In this document: positions 7,899 to 16,633 of the stretch, piece by piece
How positions within the stretch are numbered: the first letter of the stretch is position 1
Layout: the number at the start of each line of letters is the position of its first letter
NCBI RefSeq assembly: GCF_001690985.1
Contig: NZ_MAJS01000090.1
Location: 147,267-211,266, forward strand
From: Aliivibrio sp. 1S175
GTDB taxonomy: Bacteria > Pseudomonadota > Gammaproteobacteria > Enterobacterales > Vibrionaceae
Length of the DNA stretch: 64,000 bases
Direction of reading: 5' to 3'
Position numbers and translations under genes: made by a program
Notes under the pieces: generated by a model
Database searches by the model: none
Told to the model about the DNA's origin: nothing
Seen by the model: only the letters and a program-made list of their open reading frames with translations

Positions 7899-9035
7899 TT
7901 AACCCTCGCCTAAACCAGAAGAAATAGCAGCACCAATACCCGCTAATGCTTCTTTTGCATCAGCACCGTCTGCTGTAAATTGCAGCTCGTGACCGTGTTT
8001 AACACCAAGCGCAATCACTTTCATTAAGCTTCTTGCATTCACCGCTTTGCCATCACCATTTAAATTCAACACGGTGATTTTTGATTCGTATTTCTTCGCT
8101 TCTGCAACTAACATTGCACCTGGACGAGCGTGTAAACCATGTGCATTTTTAATTTTAAAGACCGCGGTATTATCTGCATCAACGTCAGAAACCACATCTT
8201 CTGAAGACGGTGCAAACATCGAAAGTAATTGCTCTGAAGTCGCAGACAAAATCGAATCTTGTTGCTGCTCAGAAACTGCGTTAATAATCGTCGTTAAGAA
8301 TGCTTTATGAGATGAATTACATGATGCAATCGCAATTAACCCTTTAACTGGTAGATCATTAAATTCACAACTATTAGCGGTAGTAACAATCGACATACCT
8401 GAGCGTTTAACGCCTTTGTCAGTACTTACCAACCATAAACCATTACCTAAATGCGTTGGTTCTTTAGTTACTAATTCCGCAACAAATTTACTTTCTGCAT
8501 TACCGCTATTTTTTAATAAACCGCCCGCAACCGCACTCATTTGAATCATATCGCTTGCAGGGAAAAGCAATTGAATTAATGAGGCGTCAAAATCAGCGTC
8601 AAACTGTACGTCACCATTTAATAAAGCAATAATATCGGCTTCTGTTTTCGCTTGTTTTAGCTTCTCTTCTACGCCATCAGCAGACAATACTTTAGTCAGT
8701 TGCTTTAAAATACCTAGGTGCTCATCTGATTTAGCCGCAATACCAATGGCAACATAAACCACATTACCATCACCCCAGTTAACGCCTTGTGGGAAATGAT
8801 GCACAGCAACGCCGGTGTTATTGACTAAGTCACGGGTATCGGTTGTACCATGAGGGATAGCAATACCATTACCTAAAAACGTTGAGTTTTGTTGCTCACG
8901 ATTTAGCATTCCGTCTACGTACTTCTCTGCAACTAAGCCTTTTTCTGTTAGTTGCTTTGCAATCGCTTTGATTGCTGTTGTCTTATCCGTTGCTTCTTGT
9001 TGCAACGTAATGTCATTCTTTGTCAGTGTCAGCAT
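7899..9035 (-). CDS. fruB: PTS fructose IIA / HPr fusion (FPr, DTP)
   Basis: A 378-residue cytoplasmic phosphocarrier. The N-terminal IIA(Fru) domain (about 1-145) carries the phosphohistidine in GIAIPHGTTD (His62). A central module (about 155-275) follows, then a C-terminal HPr domain (about 290-378) with AHGLHARPGA (His302). It passes phosphate from enzyme I to FruA. I chose the ATG at 9035 because GAGAGG lies nine bases upstream; the longer frame to 9068 lacks a ribosome site. It is the first gene of the fru operon, downstream of Cra boxes. Confidence 0.93.
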   Translation of the reverse strand: MLTLTKNDITLQQEATDKTTAIKAIAKQLTEKGLVAEKYVDGMLNREQQNSTFLGNGIAIPHGTTDTRDLVNNTGVAVHHFPQGVNWGDGNVVYVAIGIAAKSDEHLGILKQLTKVLSADGVEEKLKQAKTEADIIALLNGDVQFDADFDASLIQLLFPASDMIQMSAVAGGLLKNSGNAESKFVAELVTKEPTHLGNGLWLVSTDKGVKRSGMSIVTTANSCEFNDLPVKGLIAIASCNSSHKAFLTTIINAVSEQQQDSILSATSEQLLSMFAPSSEDVVSDVDADNTAVFKIKNAHGLHARPGAMLVAEAKKYESKITVLNLNGDGKAVNARSLMKVIALGVKHGHELQFTADGADAKEALAGIGAAISSGLGEG

Positions 9036-9090
9036 GGGTCTTAGCCTCTCGCTTAGTTTATCAATCAATATAAGGTCATATTTACACCCT

Positions 9091-9106
9091 GCTAAATCGA
9101 TTCAGC
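9091..9106. promoter_or_regulatory. Cra/FruR operator, fru-proximal
   Basis: GCTAAATCGATTCAGC is a near-palindromic match to the Cra consensus (TGAAACGTTTCA core), 56 bp upstream of the fruB ATG. It is well placed to block fruB transcription. Confidence 0.65.
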
Positions 9107-9197
9107 AAAGCATTAAAAAAAAGTTCAGCAAATACATTTACTCAAAAAATTTATTACTAAGAGTAAAAATAGCGCAAACTTCACGCTTTTCAAATTT

Positions 9198-9213
9198 GCT
9201 GAATCCTTTCAGC
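9198..9213. promoter_or_regulatory. Cra/FruR operator, middle
   Basis: GCTGAATCCTTTCAGC has GCTGAA and TTCAGC arms in the fruB-cra divergent region. It is 23 bp from the next box (start to start), close to two helical turns, so cooperative binding is plausible. Confidence 0.7.
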
Positions 9214-9220
9214 TTTTATA

Positions 9221-9235
9221 CTGAAACGATTCAGC
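9221..9235. promoter_or_regulatory. Cra/FruR operator, cra-proximal
   Basis: CTGAAACGATTCAGC is the best match to the Cra consensus in the window. It lies about 70 bp before the cra start and probably mediates autorepression as well as fru control. Confidence 0.75.
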
Positions 9236-9307
9236 ATATAATTCAACTCATAAAATGATTGGATCTAAATTTATATGATCCGACCCACAAATTTAAGGAT
9301 CTGCACC

Positions 9308-10285
9308 ATGACATTAGATCAAATAGCCAAACTTGCTGGCGTTTCAAAAACAACCGCAAGCTATGTCATTAATGGTAAAGCACAGAAATACCGCATCAGC
9401 GAAAAGACACAGTTAAAAGTAATGGCGGTGGTTGATGAACATAATTATCGTCCAGATCATGCTGCTTCTGCATTGCGTGCAGGCAGCAGCCGTTCATTTG
9501 GATTAATCATTCCTGATCTTGAAAACACCAGTTACGCTAAGCTAGCTAAATTATTAGAGTACAATTCTCGTAAAGCTGGCTATCAAATTTTAATTGGCTG
9601 CTCTGATGATGATCCTGAAACAGAAAAGAATGTCGCACACGCGTTAATCAGTCGCCGTATTGATGCCCTATTCGTTGCAAGTTGTCTACCTGATGGCAGT
9701 GAGTATTATTTAACGATTCAAGAAAAAGGCACACCCATTATCGCGATTGACCGCTCATTAGATGATGAGCACTTTGGTTGTGTGATCAGTGAAGATTTTG
9801 ATGCGGCTTACGAACTGACCAAATCAGTGGTTAATGAGAACGTAAAATCAATTGGCTTAATTGGTGCTTTACCTGAACTGAATATATCTCGTCAGCGTCA
9901 GCTGGGATTTGAAGCTAAAGCCAAAGAAAAAGGCTTAATGAGTATCACTGGCTATGGCGAGCACTTTAATAGTGAATCAGGCAAAGCAACCTTTGAACAA
10001 TGGATAAAAGAAGACACGATTCCAGACGCGATTATCACTACTTCTTATATCCTACTTGAAGGTATTTTGGATGTACTGATTGAGAAGCCAGAGTTGATGG
10101 GAACAGTGAAACTTGGCACCTTTGGTGATAACCGTTTGCTTGATTTTTTACCTATTAAAGTAAATTCTCTACCACAGCAATTCGAACTGATTGCAGACAG
10201 TGCCTTAGCGTTAGGGTTGAATGCTTCAGCAAAACGTTATCAAGCAGGGATTGAGTTAATTCCGAGGAAGATTGTTATTCGTTGA
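9308..10285 (+). CDS. cra: catabolite repressor/activator Cra (FruR)
   Basis: A 325-residue LacI/GalR-family regulator. The N-terminal helix-turn-helix (MTLDQIAKLAGVSKTTASYVINGKAQKYRISEKT) and hinge (about 1-60) are followed by a periplasmic-binding-like effector domain (about 62-325). Cra is released from DNA by fructose 1-phosphate. I chose the ATG at 9308 because AAGGA lies nine bases upstream and this gives the exact Cra N-terminus; the longer frame from 9275 adds an unsupported leader. Its divergence from fruBKA and the Cra boxes between them support the identity. Confidence 0.92.
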   Translation: MTLDQIAKLAGVSKTTASYVINGKAQKYRISEKTQLKVMAVVDEHNYRPDHAASALRAGSSRSFGLIIPDLENTSYAKLAKLLEYNSRKAGYQILIGCSDDDPETEKNVAHALISRRIDALFVASCLPDGSEYYLTIQEKGTPIIAIDRSLDDEHFGCVISEDFDAAYELTKSVVNENVKSIGLIGALPELNISRQRQLGFEAKAKEKGLMSITGYGEHFNSESGKATFEQWIKEDTIPDAIITTSYILLEGILDVLIEKPELMGTVKLGTFGDNRLLDFLPIKVNSLPQQFELIADSALALGLNASAKRYQAGIELIPRKIVIR

Positions 10286-10293
10286 TAATGACA

Positions 10294-10325
10294 CTGGCTG
10301 TTATGGCCAGTTTAGTTCTTTTTAA
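10294..10325 (+). terminator. intrinsic terminator after cra
   Basis: ACTGGC...GCCAGT hairpin followed by a T-rich stretch (TTAGTTCTTTTT), immediately after the cra stop. Confidence 0.6.
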
Positions 10326-10859
10326 TGCGATAAAAAGACTACTCTATCTTTTAAAAAACCTACTCACTTCACCTGATTTGGACAATAACTCCAATATATC
10401 TTAATAACCCCACCAATTAAAAATATAATAACACAAATCAACCAATAAAATACCAAGAAAACCTACCAGCCATACTATCCCATAGATATACTATCGAGTA
10501 AAAATCACAATATAATTACTACAAGCGACTGAATTAAAGAATATTTAATCAAAGATGCCATTAACCCTACTTTTACAAGGGATTTATAGATCGCAATCAC
10601 AATATTAAAATATAATACTACAAATAAAATAAATACTTGATAAATTAGGATGGTAGATTTGGCTTATATCAATAAGTAGTGCCCTGTCAGGTGTATCTGA
10701 TAGAAACAAAATTTAATTGTTATTTATATCAAATCTTAAATGCACGGAAGATAAAAAGTAAATTAGTTGTTAACGCAATGTATTCAATGGATGAAATAAT
10801 TAAGGTATTTGAAATTATTTCAATTCTTAATGGTTTAAAATAACGAGAGTTAAATTGAA
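10326..10859. other. long AT-rich intergenic region before kdgT
   Basis: About 530 bp with no convincing reading frame on either strand. It is markedly AT-rich compared with the fru genes. It must contain the kdgT promoter. I looked for a KdgR-type operator and saw only a weak half-match (GATAGAAACAAAATTT near 10698). Nothing else is identifiable. Confidence 0.4.
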
Positions 10860-11861
10860 ATGAAAATAAAACAAACTATAGATAAAATTCCCGGAGGTAT
10901 GATGCTAGTTCCTTTATTACTAGGAGCTACATTAAATACCTTTTTTCCAGGAACTGGACAATATTTTGGTTCATTTACTAATGGTATAATTACGGGGACA
11001 ATACCAATCTTGGCGGTCTGGTTTTTCTGTATTGGCGCCTCTATTGATATTCGCTCTAGCGGTATTATTATGCGTAAATCAGGTACGTTAGTTATTACTA
11101 AAATTCTTGTTGCATGGGGAGTCGCAATTATAGCCTCTCGATTACTTCCGGAATATGGTGTTGAGGCTGGTTTTTTTGCAGGATTATCGACATTGGCTCT
11201 TGTTTCAGCCATGGACATGACGAATGGTGGTTTATATGCCAGCTTAATGAATCAATATGGAACAAAAGAAGAAGCAGGTGCATTTGTTTTAATGTCTGTT
11301 GAATCTGGTCCCTTAATGACTATGATTATTTTAGGCTCTGCTGGTCTAGCTGCATTTGAAATGCATCATTTTATAGGTGCTATTTTACCATTTATCATTG
11401 GCTTTATTTTAGGTAACTTAGATAAAGAGCTAAAAGCATTTTTTAGTCAAGGCACTGCTGTATTAATTCCATTTTTTGGTTTTGCATTAGGTAATACAAT
11501 TAATTTTTCTGTGATTATGGATACTGGTATTTTAGGCCTGCTTTTAGGACTTGCTGTGATTATAATTACGGGCATCCCATTAATTATTGTTGATAGATTG
11601 ATTGGTGGTGGTAATGGTACTGCGGGTATTGCGGCATCGTCTACAGCCGGCGCCGCTGTTGCTAACCCATTTATCATTGCTGAGATGAATCCTCACTTTG
11701 CACCAATGGCTCAATCAGCAACAGCATTAGTTGCTGCATCTGTAATCGTAACAGTAATTTTAGTACCAATAGTAACAGCTCTTTATAGTAAACGATTCGC
11801 TAAGCAAGGACAGGTAGATATACAGAATCAATCACCTAAAGCGTTGAATACTCAACCTTAA
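10860..11861 (+). CDS. kdgT: 2-keto-3-deoxygluconate permease
   Basis: A 333-residue inner-membrane protein of the KdgT family. It opens [33 protein letters not shown] and carries family landmarks such as [19 protein letters not shown] (about 119-137) and [18 protein letters not shown] near residue 265. About ten membrane segments are seen. It imports 2-keto-3-deoxygluconate, from pectin or alginate/uronate breakdown, with protons. CGAGAG precedes the ATG. The next two genes may belong with it. No kdgK or eda is in the window, so metabolism of the imported acid must be encoded elsewhere. Confidence 0.9.
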   Translation: MKIKQTIDKIPGGMMLVPLLLGATLNTFFPGTGQYFGSFTNGIITGTIPILAVWFFCIGASIDIRSSGIIMRKSGTLVITKILVAWGVAIIASRLLPEYGVEAGFFAGLSTLALVSAMDMTNGGLYASLMNQYGTKEEAGAFVLMSVESGPLMTMIILGSAGLAAFEMHHFIGAILPFIIGFILGNLDKELKAFFSQGTAVLIPFFGFALGNTINFSVIMDTGILGLLLGLAVIIITGIPLIIVDRLIGGGNGTAGIAASSTAGAAVANPFIIAEMNPHFAPMAQSATALVAASVIVTVILVPIVTALYSKRFAKQGQVDIQNQSPKALNTQP

Positions 11862-11926
11862 TCACCATATTTATGTCTAAATAAATTTTTAATTAAATAC
11901 TACATACAATATAAAATAGGTAAGTA

Positions 11927-12400
11927 ATGAAAACACATATTGATATTATCAAAGATGCTATTAACTTGGTGAGCCCATCAATTCAAAATCTTTTTGGACG
12001 AACTAATCGAAATCAACTTCATATTGTAGTGATGGATCCTCGAGTAAAACCGTGGGAATCAAATTTTGAAGACGCTATCCTATATGAACATACAATAGGT
12101 CAGCCAGAAGAGTGGATAATTCCCTTTGATCAATTTTCTCGAAATAAAGCGAAACAAGCGTGGCGGAATCAACGTGCAAACATTCAAAATCAAACAGCAC
12201 AAACAGCATCATTAAAAGAGGATGATCTTCTTTTTTATGGATCGTTTGTACATGGAGATATTGTTGTAGCTTGTAGTGGTGTTGAGCAATGGTTTGATAT
12301 GCTTGTTAGTGGTTGGGTCGCAGTTACATTTGAGCAACTTTGCTTAGCTGAATATCAACGATGTAAAGCTGAAACACCGACACAAGCGCACCGTAACTAA
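11927..12400 (+). CDS. conserved hypothetical protein linked to kdgT
   Basis: A 157-residue soluble protein with no signal peptide or membrane segment. I do not recognise the family with confidence. Visible features are LHIVVMDPRVKPWESNFEDAILYEH, a basic FSRNKAKQAWRNQRAN segment, and a C-terminal DDLLFYGSFVHGDIVVACSGVEQWFDMLVSGW. The pattern (an early VVMDP strand, an RNKAKQAW helix, a late GDIVVACSG strand) is faintly reminiscent of GlcG/HbpS-like folds, but that is a guess. It lies 65 bp after kdgT in the same direction and ends at a hairpin, suggesting a two-gene kdgT operon. Confidence 0.6.
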   Translation: MKTHIDIIKDAINLVSPSIQNLFGRTNRNQLHIVVMDPRVKPWESNFEDAILYEHTIGQPEEWIIPFDQFSRNKAKQAWRNQRANIQNQTAQTASLKEDDLLFYGSFVHGDIVVACSGVEQWFDMLVSGWVAVTFEQLCLAEYQRCKAETPTQAHRN

Positions 12401-12477
12401 ACTCATATAGCTATAATTTTCCTTGTTAAGCATTTTATTAACTATTGATAAGAAAATATAACATACATAATTAAGAT

Positions 12478-12530
12478 AAAAGACCATCATCAAAGAGTGA
12501 TTAATCATTAGGATGATGGCCTTTATACTT
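12478..12530 (+). terminator. intrinsic terminator
   Basis: AAAGACCATCATC and GATGATGGCCTTT form a stem around a loop of about 22 nt, followed by TATACTTTT. It separates the kdgT pair from the YhcH-family gene. Confidence 0.65.
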
Positions 12531-12612
12531 TTAATTCAGAACTATGTTATCGCAATGTCTCATTAATAATCAATGCAACATAAAATAAAACCTCAATCAA
12601 AAGGATTAGACC

Positions 12613-13086
12613 ATGAATATTGGTAATTTAGAACAACTTGATATGGCACTATTACCTCAGCCATTATTAAATTTGTTACGTAAAACAGAATATTCCTTCG
12701 AGAGATTGCTTGAAAAAGAAGACGGTAAGTATGACATTATTGATGACTCTGTTTTTTATCTTATACTTACCACTGTGACAAGTCCTGAAGGCAATTGTAA
12801 AAGTGAATTCCATAATAAGTATATTGATATTCAAGTACTTCTTTCTGGAGAGGAAATCATCGCAGTGAGTAATTCGATAACTAATCCTGAAGAGTATGAT
12901 GAGATAAAACCAGACCTTATCTTCCTTGAAGATGATTCACTGACAACACGTATTGTATTAAAGCCCGGTGACTTTGCAGTTTTTTACCCTGGAGAAGTAC
13001 ATAGACCAACATGTCAACTTAATGGTCCAAGTAACATAAAAAAAGCAGTGTTTAAAATTAGTAAAACGTGGTTATCAAATAATTAA
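12613..13086 (+). CDS. YhcH/YjgK/YiaL-family (DUF386) protein
   Basis: A 157-residue cupin-like beta-sandwich protein. The family's metal-site residues are visible: Glu65 and His67 in KSEFHNKYIDIQ, Asp72, and His130 in YPGEVHRP. Relatives include NanQ and EbgC, often found with sugar-acid or sialic-acid catabolism and proposed to act on sugar anomers. Here it follows kdgT and a hypothetical gene but has its own upstream region and is preceded by a terminator. AAAGGA lies eight bases before the ATG. The exact substrate is unknown. Confidence 0.85.
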   Translation: MNIGNLEQLDMALLPQPLLNLLRKTEYSFERLLEKEDGKYDIIDDSVFYLILTTVTSPEGNCKSEFHNKYIDIQVLLSGEEIIAVSNSITNPEEYDEIKPDLIFLEDDSLTTRIVLKPGDFAVFYPGEVHRPTCQLNGPSNIKKAVFKISKTWLSNN

Positions 13087-13128
13087 GGCCATCATTTTAA
13101 TATACTTGTTAGATAATATTTATTAAAT

Positions 13129-13166
13129 AGTAGTGGTTATATAAAAATAACCACTGCTTTATATTT
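13129..13166. terminator. intrinsic terminator
   Basis: GTAGTGGTTAT and ATAACCACTGC pair around an ATAAA loop with a T-rich tail. It lies between the convergent YhcH-family gene and the decayed third DUF2931 copy. Confidence 0.65.
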
Positions 13167-13603
13167 TTGGCTTGAAAGTTGAATTTAAGTTCATTATTAA
13201 ACCTCATTTCATGATATTCACACATTTTATTACGAATATTTTTTGATAGTTTTTTTGTCTATTTTCTTATTCGCTAATGAATTCCAACGAATATAAACTA
13301 GTCCAGGCAATTCAGTACTTTGAATTGAATAACCTGAATTGTATCTTTCTCTTCCCTCCCAAGAGTTTGGATGTTTAGAAAACTTAGTAGATTTTGTAAC
13401 CATCCCTCTCCACCCACCTTGTTTTTTTTACTAGTTATTAATAAAATATCAATGTATGCGGAGTAATATTTAGGAGCTAGCGTAGATACTGTCCATTCAA
13501 CTAATTGCTGAGATTTAACTTGATGTTTAGCGGAACAAGCACTAATCAATAGACAAAAAATAATAAGAAGAGACTTATGAATACTCATCACAAGACTCAC
13601 CAA
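13165..13603 (-). pseudogene. decayed third DUF2931 lipoprotein copy
   Basis: The intact frame is 101 codons (13298-13603) and shares the lipoprotein signal and SQQL-EWTVST--PKYY start of its two neighbours. At a run of eight T (13422-13429) the reading frame shifts. Continuing in another frame restores QGGWRGMVTKSTKF, GRERYNSGYSIQSTELPG and YIRWNSLANKK, the family pattern. A second shift near 13238-13258 restores IRNKMCEYHEMR. Then FNNELKFNFQAKNI follows directly, so about 30 codons present in the intact copies are deleted at about 13198-13204. The product is a broken probable immunity lipoprotein. The N-terminal fragment might still be expressed. Confidence 0.85.
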
Positions 13604-14235
13604 ATACCAACGGGAACACCGTGCTCATCAACATAAGCTTGGGCTTCTTCGCTTAACTCTGGATACACAAAATCATCAACTACTTTATATTCTACGGCTT
13701 GTACTTTAAATTGAAGTTCGTTATCAAAACATCCACCATTAAGAAATACGGAAATCATTCCATCAGGAGCCAGACCCAATAAAATATTATTCTTATATGG
13801 AAGTAATAAATCATAATAACCGCAGCGTATATCGTGATATTCACGCATTTTATTTCGTAAATCATCAGAAACCACAACTGTCTTATGATAACTTTTTTTA
13901 TTTGCTAATGAGTGCCAACGAATATAAAGCGATCTGGGTAATTCTTTACTTTCAATAAAGTAACCAGAGTGAAAACGACCCAACTCATTCCAACTTAAAG
14001 GTTGCTCTGACTCCATAGTAGCTTTTCCAATCATTCCCCTCCACCCCCTTTGTTTTGTCTCCCCTTCTATCAATAAAATATCACCTCTTACTGTATAATA
14101 TTTTGGTGATATAGTTGAAACCGTCCATTCACTTAACTGCTGAGATTTAACTTGATGTTTAACGGAACAAGCACTGATCAATAAACAAAAAATAATAAGA
14201 AGGGACTTATGAATACTTATCACAAGCCTCACCAA
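13597..14235 (-). CDS. DUF2931-family lipoprotein (copy 2), probable T6SS immunity
   Basis: A 212-residue predicted lipoprotein. The signal sequence is hydrophobic and ends LLISAC, with the lipobox cysteine about residue 23. The body has DUF2931 landmarks: SLYIRWHSLANKKSYH and GYYDLLLPYKNNILLGLAPDGMISVFLNGGC. Its last 85 or so residues are almost identical to copy 1 while the N-terminal halves differ clearly. Its start overlaps the stop of copy 1. Position behind a lipase gene in a T6SS auxiliary cluster suggests a periplasmic immunity protein; that is inference. Confidence 0.75.
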   Translation of the reverse strand: MVRLVISIHKSLLIIFCLLISACSVKHQVKSQQLSEWTVSTISPKYYTVRGDILLIEGETKQRGWRGMIGKATMESEQPLSWNELGRFHSGYFIESKELPRSLYIRWHSLANKKSYHKTVVVSDDLRNKMREYHDIRCGYYDLLLPYKNNILLGLAPDGMISVFLNGGCFDNELQFKVQAVEYKVVDDFVYPELSEEAQAYVDEHGVPVGIW

Positions 14236-14834
14236 ATACCAACGGGAACACCGTGCTCATCAACATAAGCTTGGGCTTCTTCGCTTAACTCTGGATACAC
14301 AAAATCATCAACTACTTTATCTTCTACTGCTTGTACTTTAAATTGAAGCTCGTTATCAAAGCATCCACCATTAAGAAATACAGAAATCATTCCATCAGGG
14401 GCTAAGCCTAATAAAATATTATTTTTGTATGGGAGTAATAAATTATAATATCCGCAGCGTATATTGTGGTATTCACGCATTTTATTACGGATATCTTCTG
14501 ATACTTTAATGCCTTGGTGATATGTTTTTTTATTTGCTAAAGAATGCCAACGGACATATAAAGAGCCAGGCAACTCAATACTTTTAATTGAGTAACCGGA
14601 ATTATAACGTTCCCCTCCCGCCCAACCTAAAGGATCCGATGAAGATACCGTTGTCTTTCCTACCATTCCTTTCCAACCTATTTTTTTCTTTTCTCCAAAA
14701 ATAAGAACGGTATCCACTCTTACAATATAATACTTTGGAGCTATTGTAGAAACTCTCCATTCATTTAACTGCTGAGATTTAATTGAGCAAGAGGAAACTA
14801 ATAAACAAAGAGTAATTAAAAGGTACTTATTCAA
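14229..14834 (-). CDS. DUF2931-family lipoprotein (copy 1), probable T6SS immunity
   Basis: A 201-residue predicted lipoprotein: MNKYLLITLCLLVSSC with lipobox Cys16, then a mature domain with LNEWRVSTIAPKYY, GSLYVRWHSLANKKTYH and the GLAPDGMISVFLNGGC segment typical of DUF2931. It overlaps the stop of the lipase gene by four bases, so toxin and candidate immunity protein are translationally coupled. For a periplasm-acting phospholipase, a periplasmic lipoprotein inhibitor is the expected arrangement. No biochemical role is shown by the sequence itself. Confidence 0.78.
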   Translation of the reverse strand: MNKYLLITLCLLVSSCSIKSQQLNEWRVSTIAPKYYIVRVDTVLIFGEKKKIGWKGMVGKTTVSSSDPLGWAGGERYNSGYSIKSIELPGSLYVRWHSLANKKTYHQGIKVSEDIRNKMREYHNIRCGYYNLLLPYKNNILLGLAPDGMISVFLNGGCFDNELQFKVQAVEDKVVDDFVYPELSEEAQAYVDEHGVPVGIW

Positions 14835-16633
14835 AATGGATATCCTTTCTGTTTTTTATGAGTCCAAATTTGTCGTTCACGTTCACCGTATTGATTAACC
14901 CTAGGCTTCATTGTATACATCCCGGTATCTAGCGCCCAATGATCTGAACAATGAATATATTTTTTTAAAACGTAAGATGATAAAGATTCGGGAATTTCTT
15001 TTATAATTGATAATCCTGAAATATTTTTTGAATGATTATAACAATCTTCATAATATGAGTAGAGTTCTGTTAATTTATCATCAAAATTTAGAGTATTATT
15101 AGAGAGTGGCACCTTATTTTGGATCGCTATTTTATGCATTAAATTAAATGAAAGTAGCTGAAGATCAGGTGAAATGTCTCGCGTCATTGATAGTGTTGAT
15201 CTAAATCGACAATGCTTATTCGTGAGCCTTGTTTTCAGTACATTATTTTGTGAAAAACAACTTGTAGAAACAACATAAGGCAAAAACTCTTGTTTCATCT
15301 CTTCTATTTTATCTGCTGCTTTGTTATTAAATTTCTGTTCGGCATGCCAATCACCTTCACTAATGGTACGCAGATATGGTTTCATAATCATCACACTATC
15401 AATCGGATCTTTATATCCACCACCGATATCTGAATGAACACCAAGTAAGGCGATTTCTTGATGTTCAGGAGCAACTGAATTTAATGCAAAATTATCTCTA
15501 CACTCATGATGCGCTGTAAAGTGCACTACTTTACTGGCAATATCTTTAGGTAGATATAGGTTAATACCATGATTGTGTTCGTCTGTTGTATCGAGTAAAT
15601 CTTTTATACAACCAATAGCAGCCACTGTGTCGTATAAGCCAATAAAGTTAATACTTGTTTTAGAAAAACTATTTAATTGTAATTTCTCATATACCAACCC
15701 ATCTTTTTTCTTATAAATTTCATTAGCAAAATGTCGAGCTGTCGCAGCACCTCGACTAAAACCAAAGATATCAAAACTTAATTTTATAAGGTGAATATTC
15801 ATGCCTAATTTATTCAATTCCAAAAGAATAACATCAATAGCTTTCATGGAAATAGCAATAACACCACGATCACCAATACCTAGTCCCATGTCTGGAAAAC
15901 GTTCATCTTCTTCTAATGCTTTAGTCCCAACCCCTTCCATATAAATTCGATAGCTTTTTTTATCTTCTGCTTTATATTCATCATAAAGACGTCCTATATT
16001 TGTTACCGAATTATTATAACTACCACGGTGCTTATCCGAAAAAGTAACTAACTCTTTGCATACATCTATATTTTCATCCGGCACAAAGCCGTCTTCTTCA
16101 CACGCAGCACCAAAATCAGCGTTAAACGAATTGTTACCCGTTCCATCAAAAAAGACACCAAAACGAATTTCTTGCTTAGTAAAATCTAAAATTTCAATAA
16201 CGTAGCTTTCATTATGAACAAAACTTAGATTTCCTAGCTTTCCTTTATGGTGTTCTTCAGGAAAGTGATAATCAGGCGCTTTACTCCATAAATCACCTAT
16301 TGTGACTTGCTGGTATACCTTATTTACATCACCTTCTAAGCCACCTTTTTCTTCTTTAGAAAAATCAACAACTGGGGAGCTTTCTGATTCAACTCGCTTA
16401 TCCCGGTCTTCAACAAGATCAATTAACTCTTGAGGCTCCATGCTAACTTTTATTGGGCCACTCGCTATATTCTCAATAAGGTTCGAGCCTGCTTTTAAAC
16501 TTATGGTTTGAATGGTTCCAACAGCGTCTTCAATGGTGACTTCAATGCCCTCATAAGGTTGATTATTTTCATCTCTGAAATCCAATTCAACCCAATTGGT
16601 TACTTTTTCACAGGGAATACAACGATCACTCAT
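14831..16633 (-). CDS. Tle1-like (DUF2235) T6SS lipase effector
   Basis: A 600-residue putative antibacterial phospholipase. Residues 1-70 form a small beta-rich domain with an N-terminal CIPC pair, common at the front of T6SS cargo effectors. The DUF2235 alpha/beta-hydrolase starts at FGVFFDGTGNN (about 158-168). It has the nucleophile elbow GFSRG (Ser293), IGLYDTVAAIG (Asp335) and GVHSDIGGGY (His400, Asp402) as candidate catalytic residues. There is no signal peptide, as expected for T6SS delivery. The gene overlaps the adaptor gene by four bases and the DUF2931 lipoprotein by four bases. Cargo loading on the upstream VgrG via DUF4123 is the likely mechanism. Confidence 0.85.
   Translation of the reverse strand: MSDRCIPCEKVTNWVELDFRDENNQPYEGIEVTIEDAVGTIQTISLKAGSNLIENIASGPIKVSMEPQELIDLVEDRDKRVESESSPVVDFSKEEKGGLEGDVNKVYQQVTIGDLWSKAPDYHFPEEHHKGKLGNLSFVHNESYVIEILDFTKQEIRFGVFFDGTGNNSFNADFGAACEEDGFVPDENIDVCKELVTFSDKHRGSYNNSVTNIGRLYDEYKAEDKKSYRIYMEGVGTKALEEDERFPDMGLGIGDRGVIAISMKAIDVILLELNKLGMNIHLIKLSFDIFGFSRGAATARHFANEIYKKKDGLVYEKLQLNSFSKTSINFIGLYDTVAAIGCIKDLLDTTDEHNHGINLYLPKDIASKVVHFTAHHECRDNFALNSVAPEHQEIALLGVHSDIGGGYKDPIDSVMIMKPYLRTISEGDWHAEQKFNNKAADKIEEMKQEFLPYVVSTSCFSQNNVLKTRLTNKHCRFRSTLSMTRDISPDLQLLSFNLMHKIAIQNKVPLSNNTLNFDDKLTELYSYYEDCYNHSKNISGLSIIKEIPESLSSYVLKKYIHCSDHWALDTGMYTMKPRVNQYGERERQIWTHKKQKGYPF

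Noticed and set aside
10698..10720. KdgR-type operator before kdgT
   Set aside because: Only one half resembles the known motif; the palindrome is not present.
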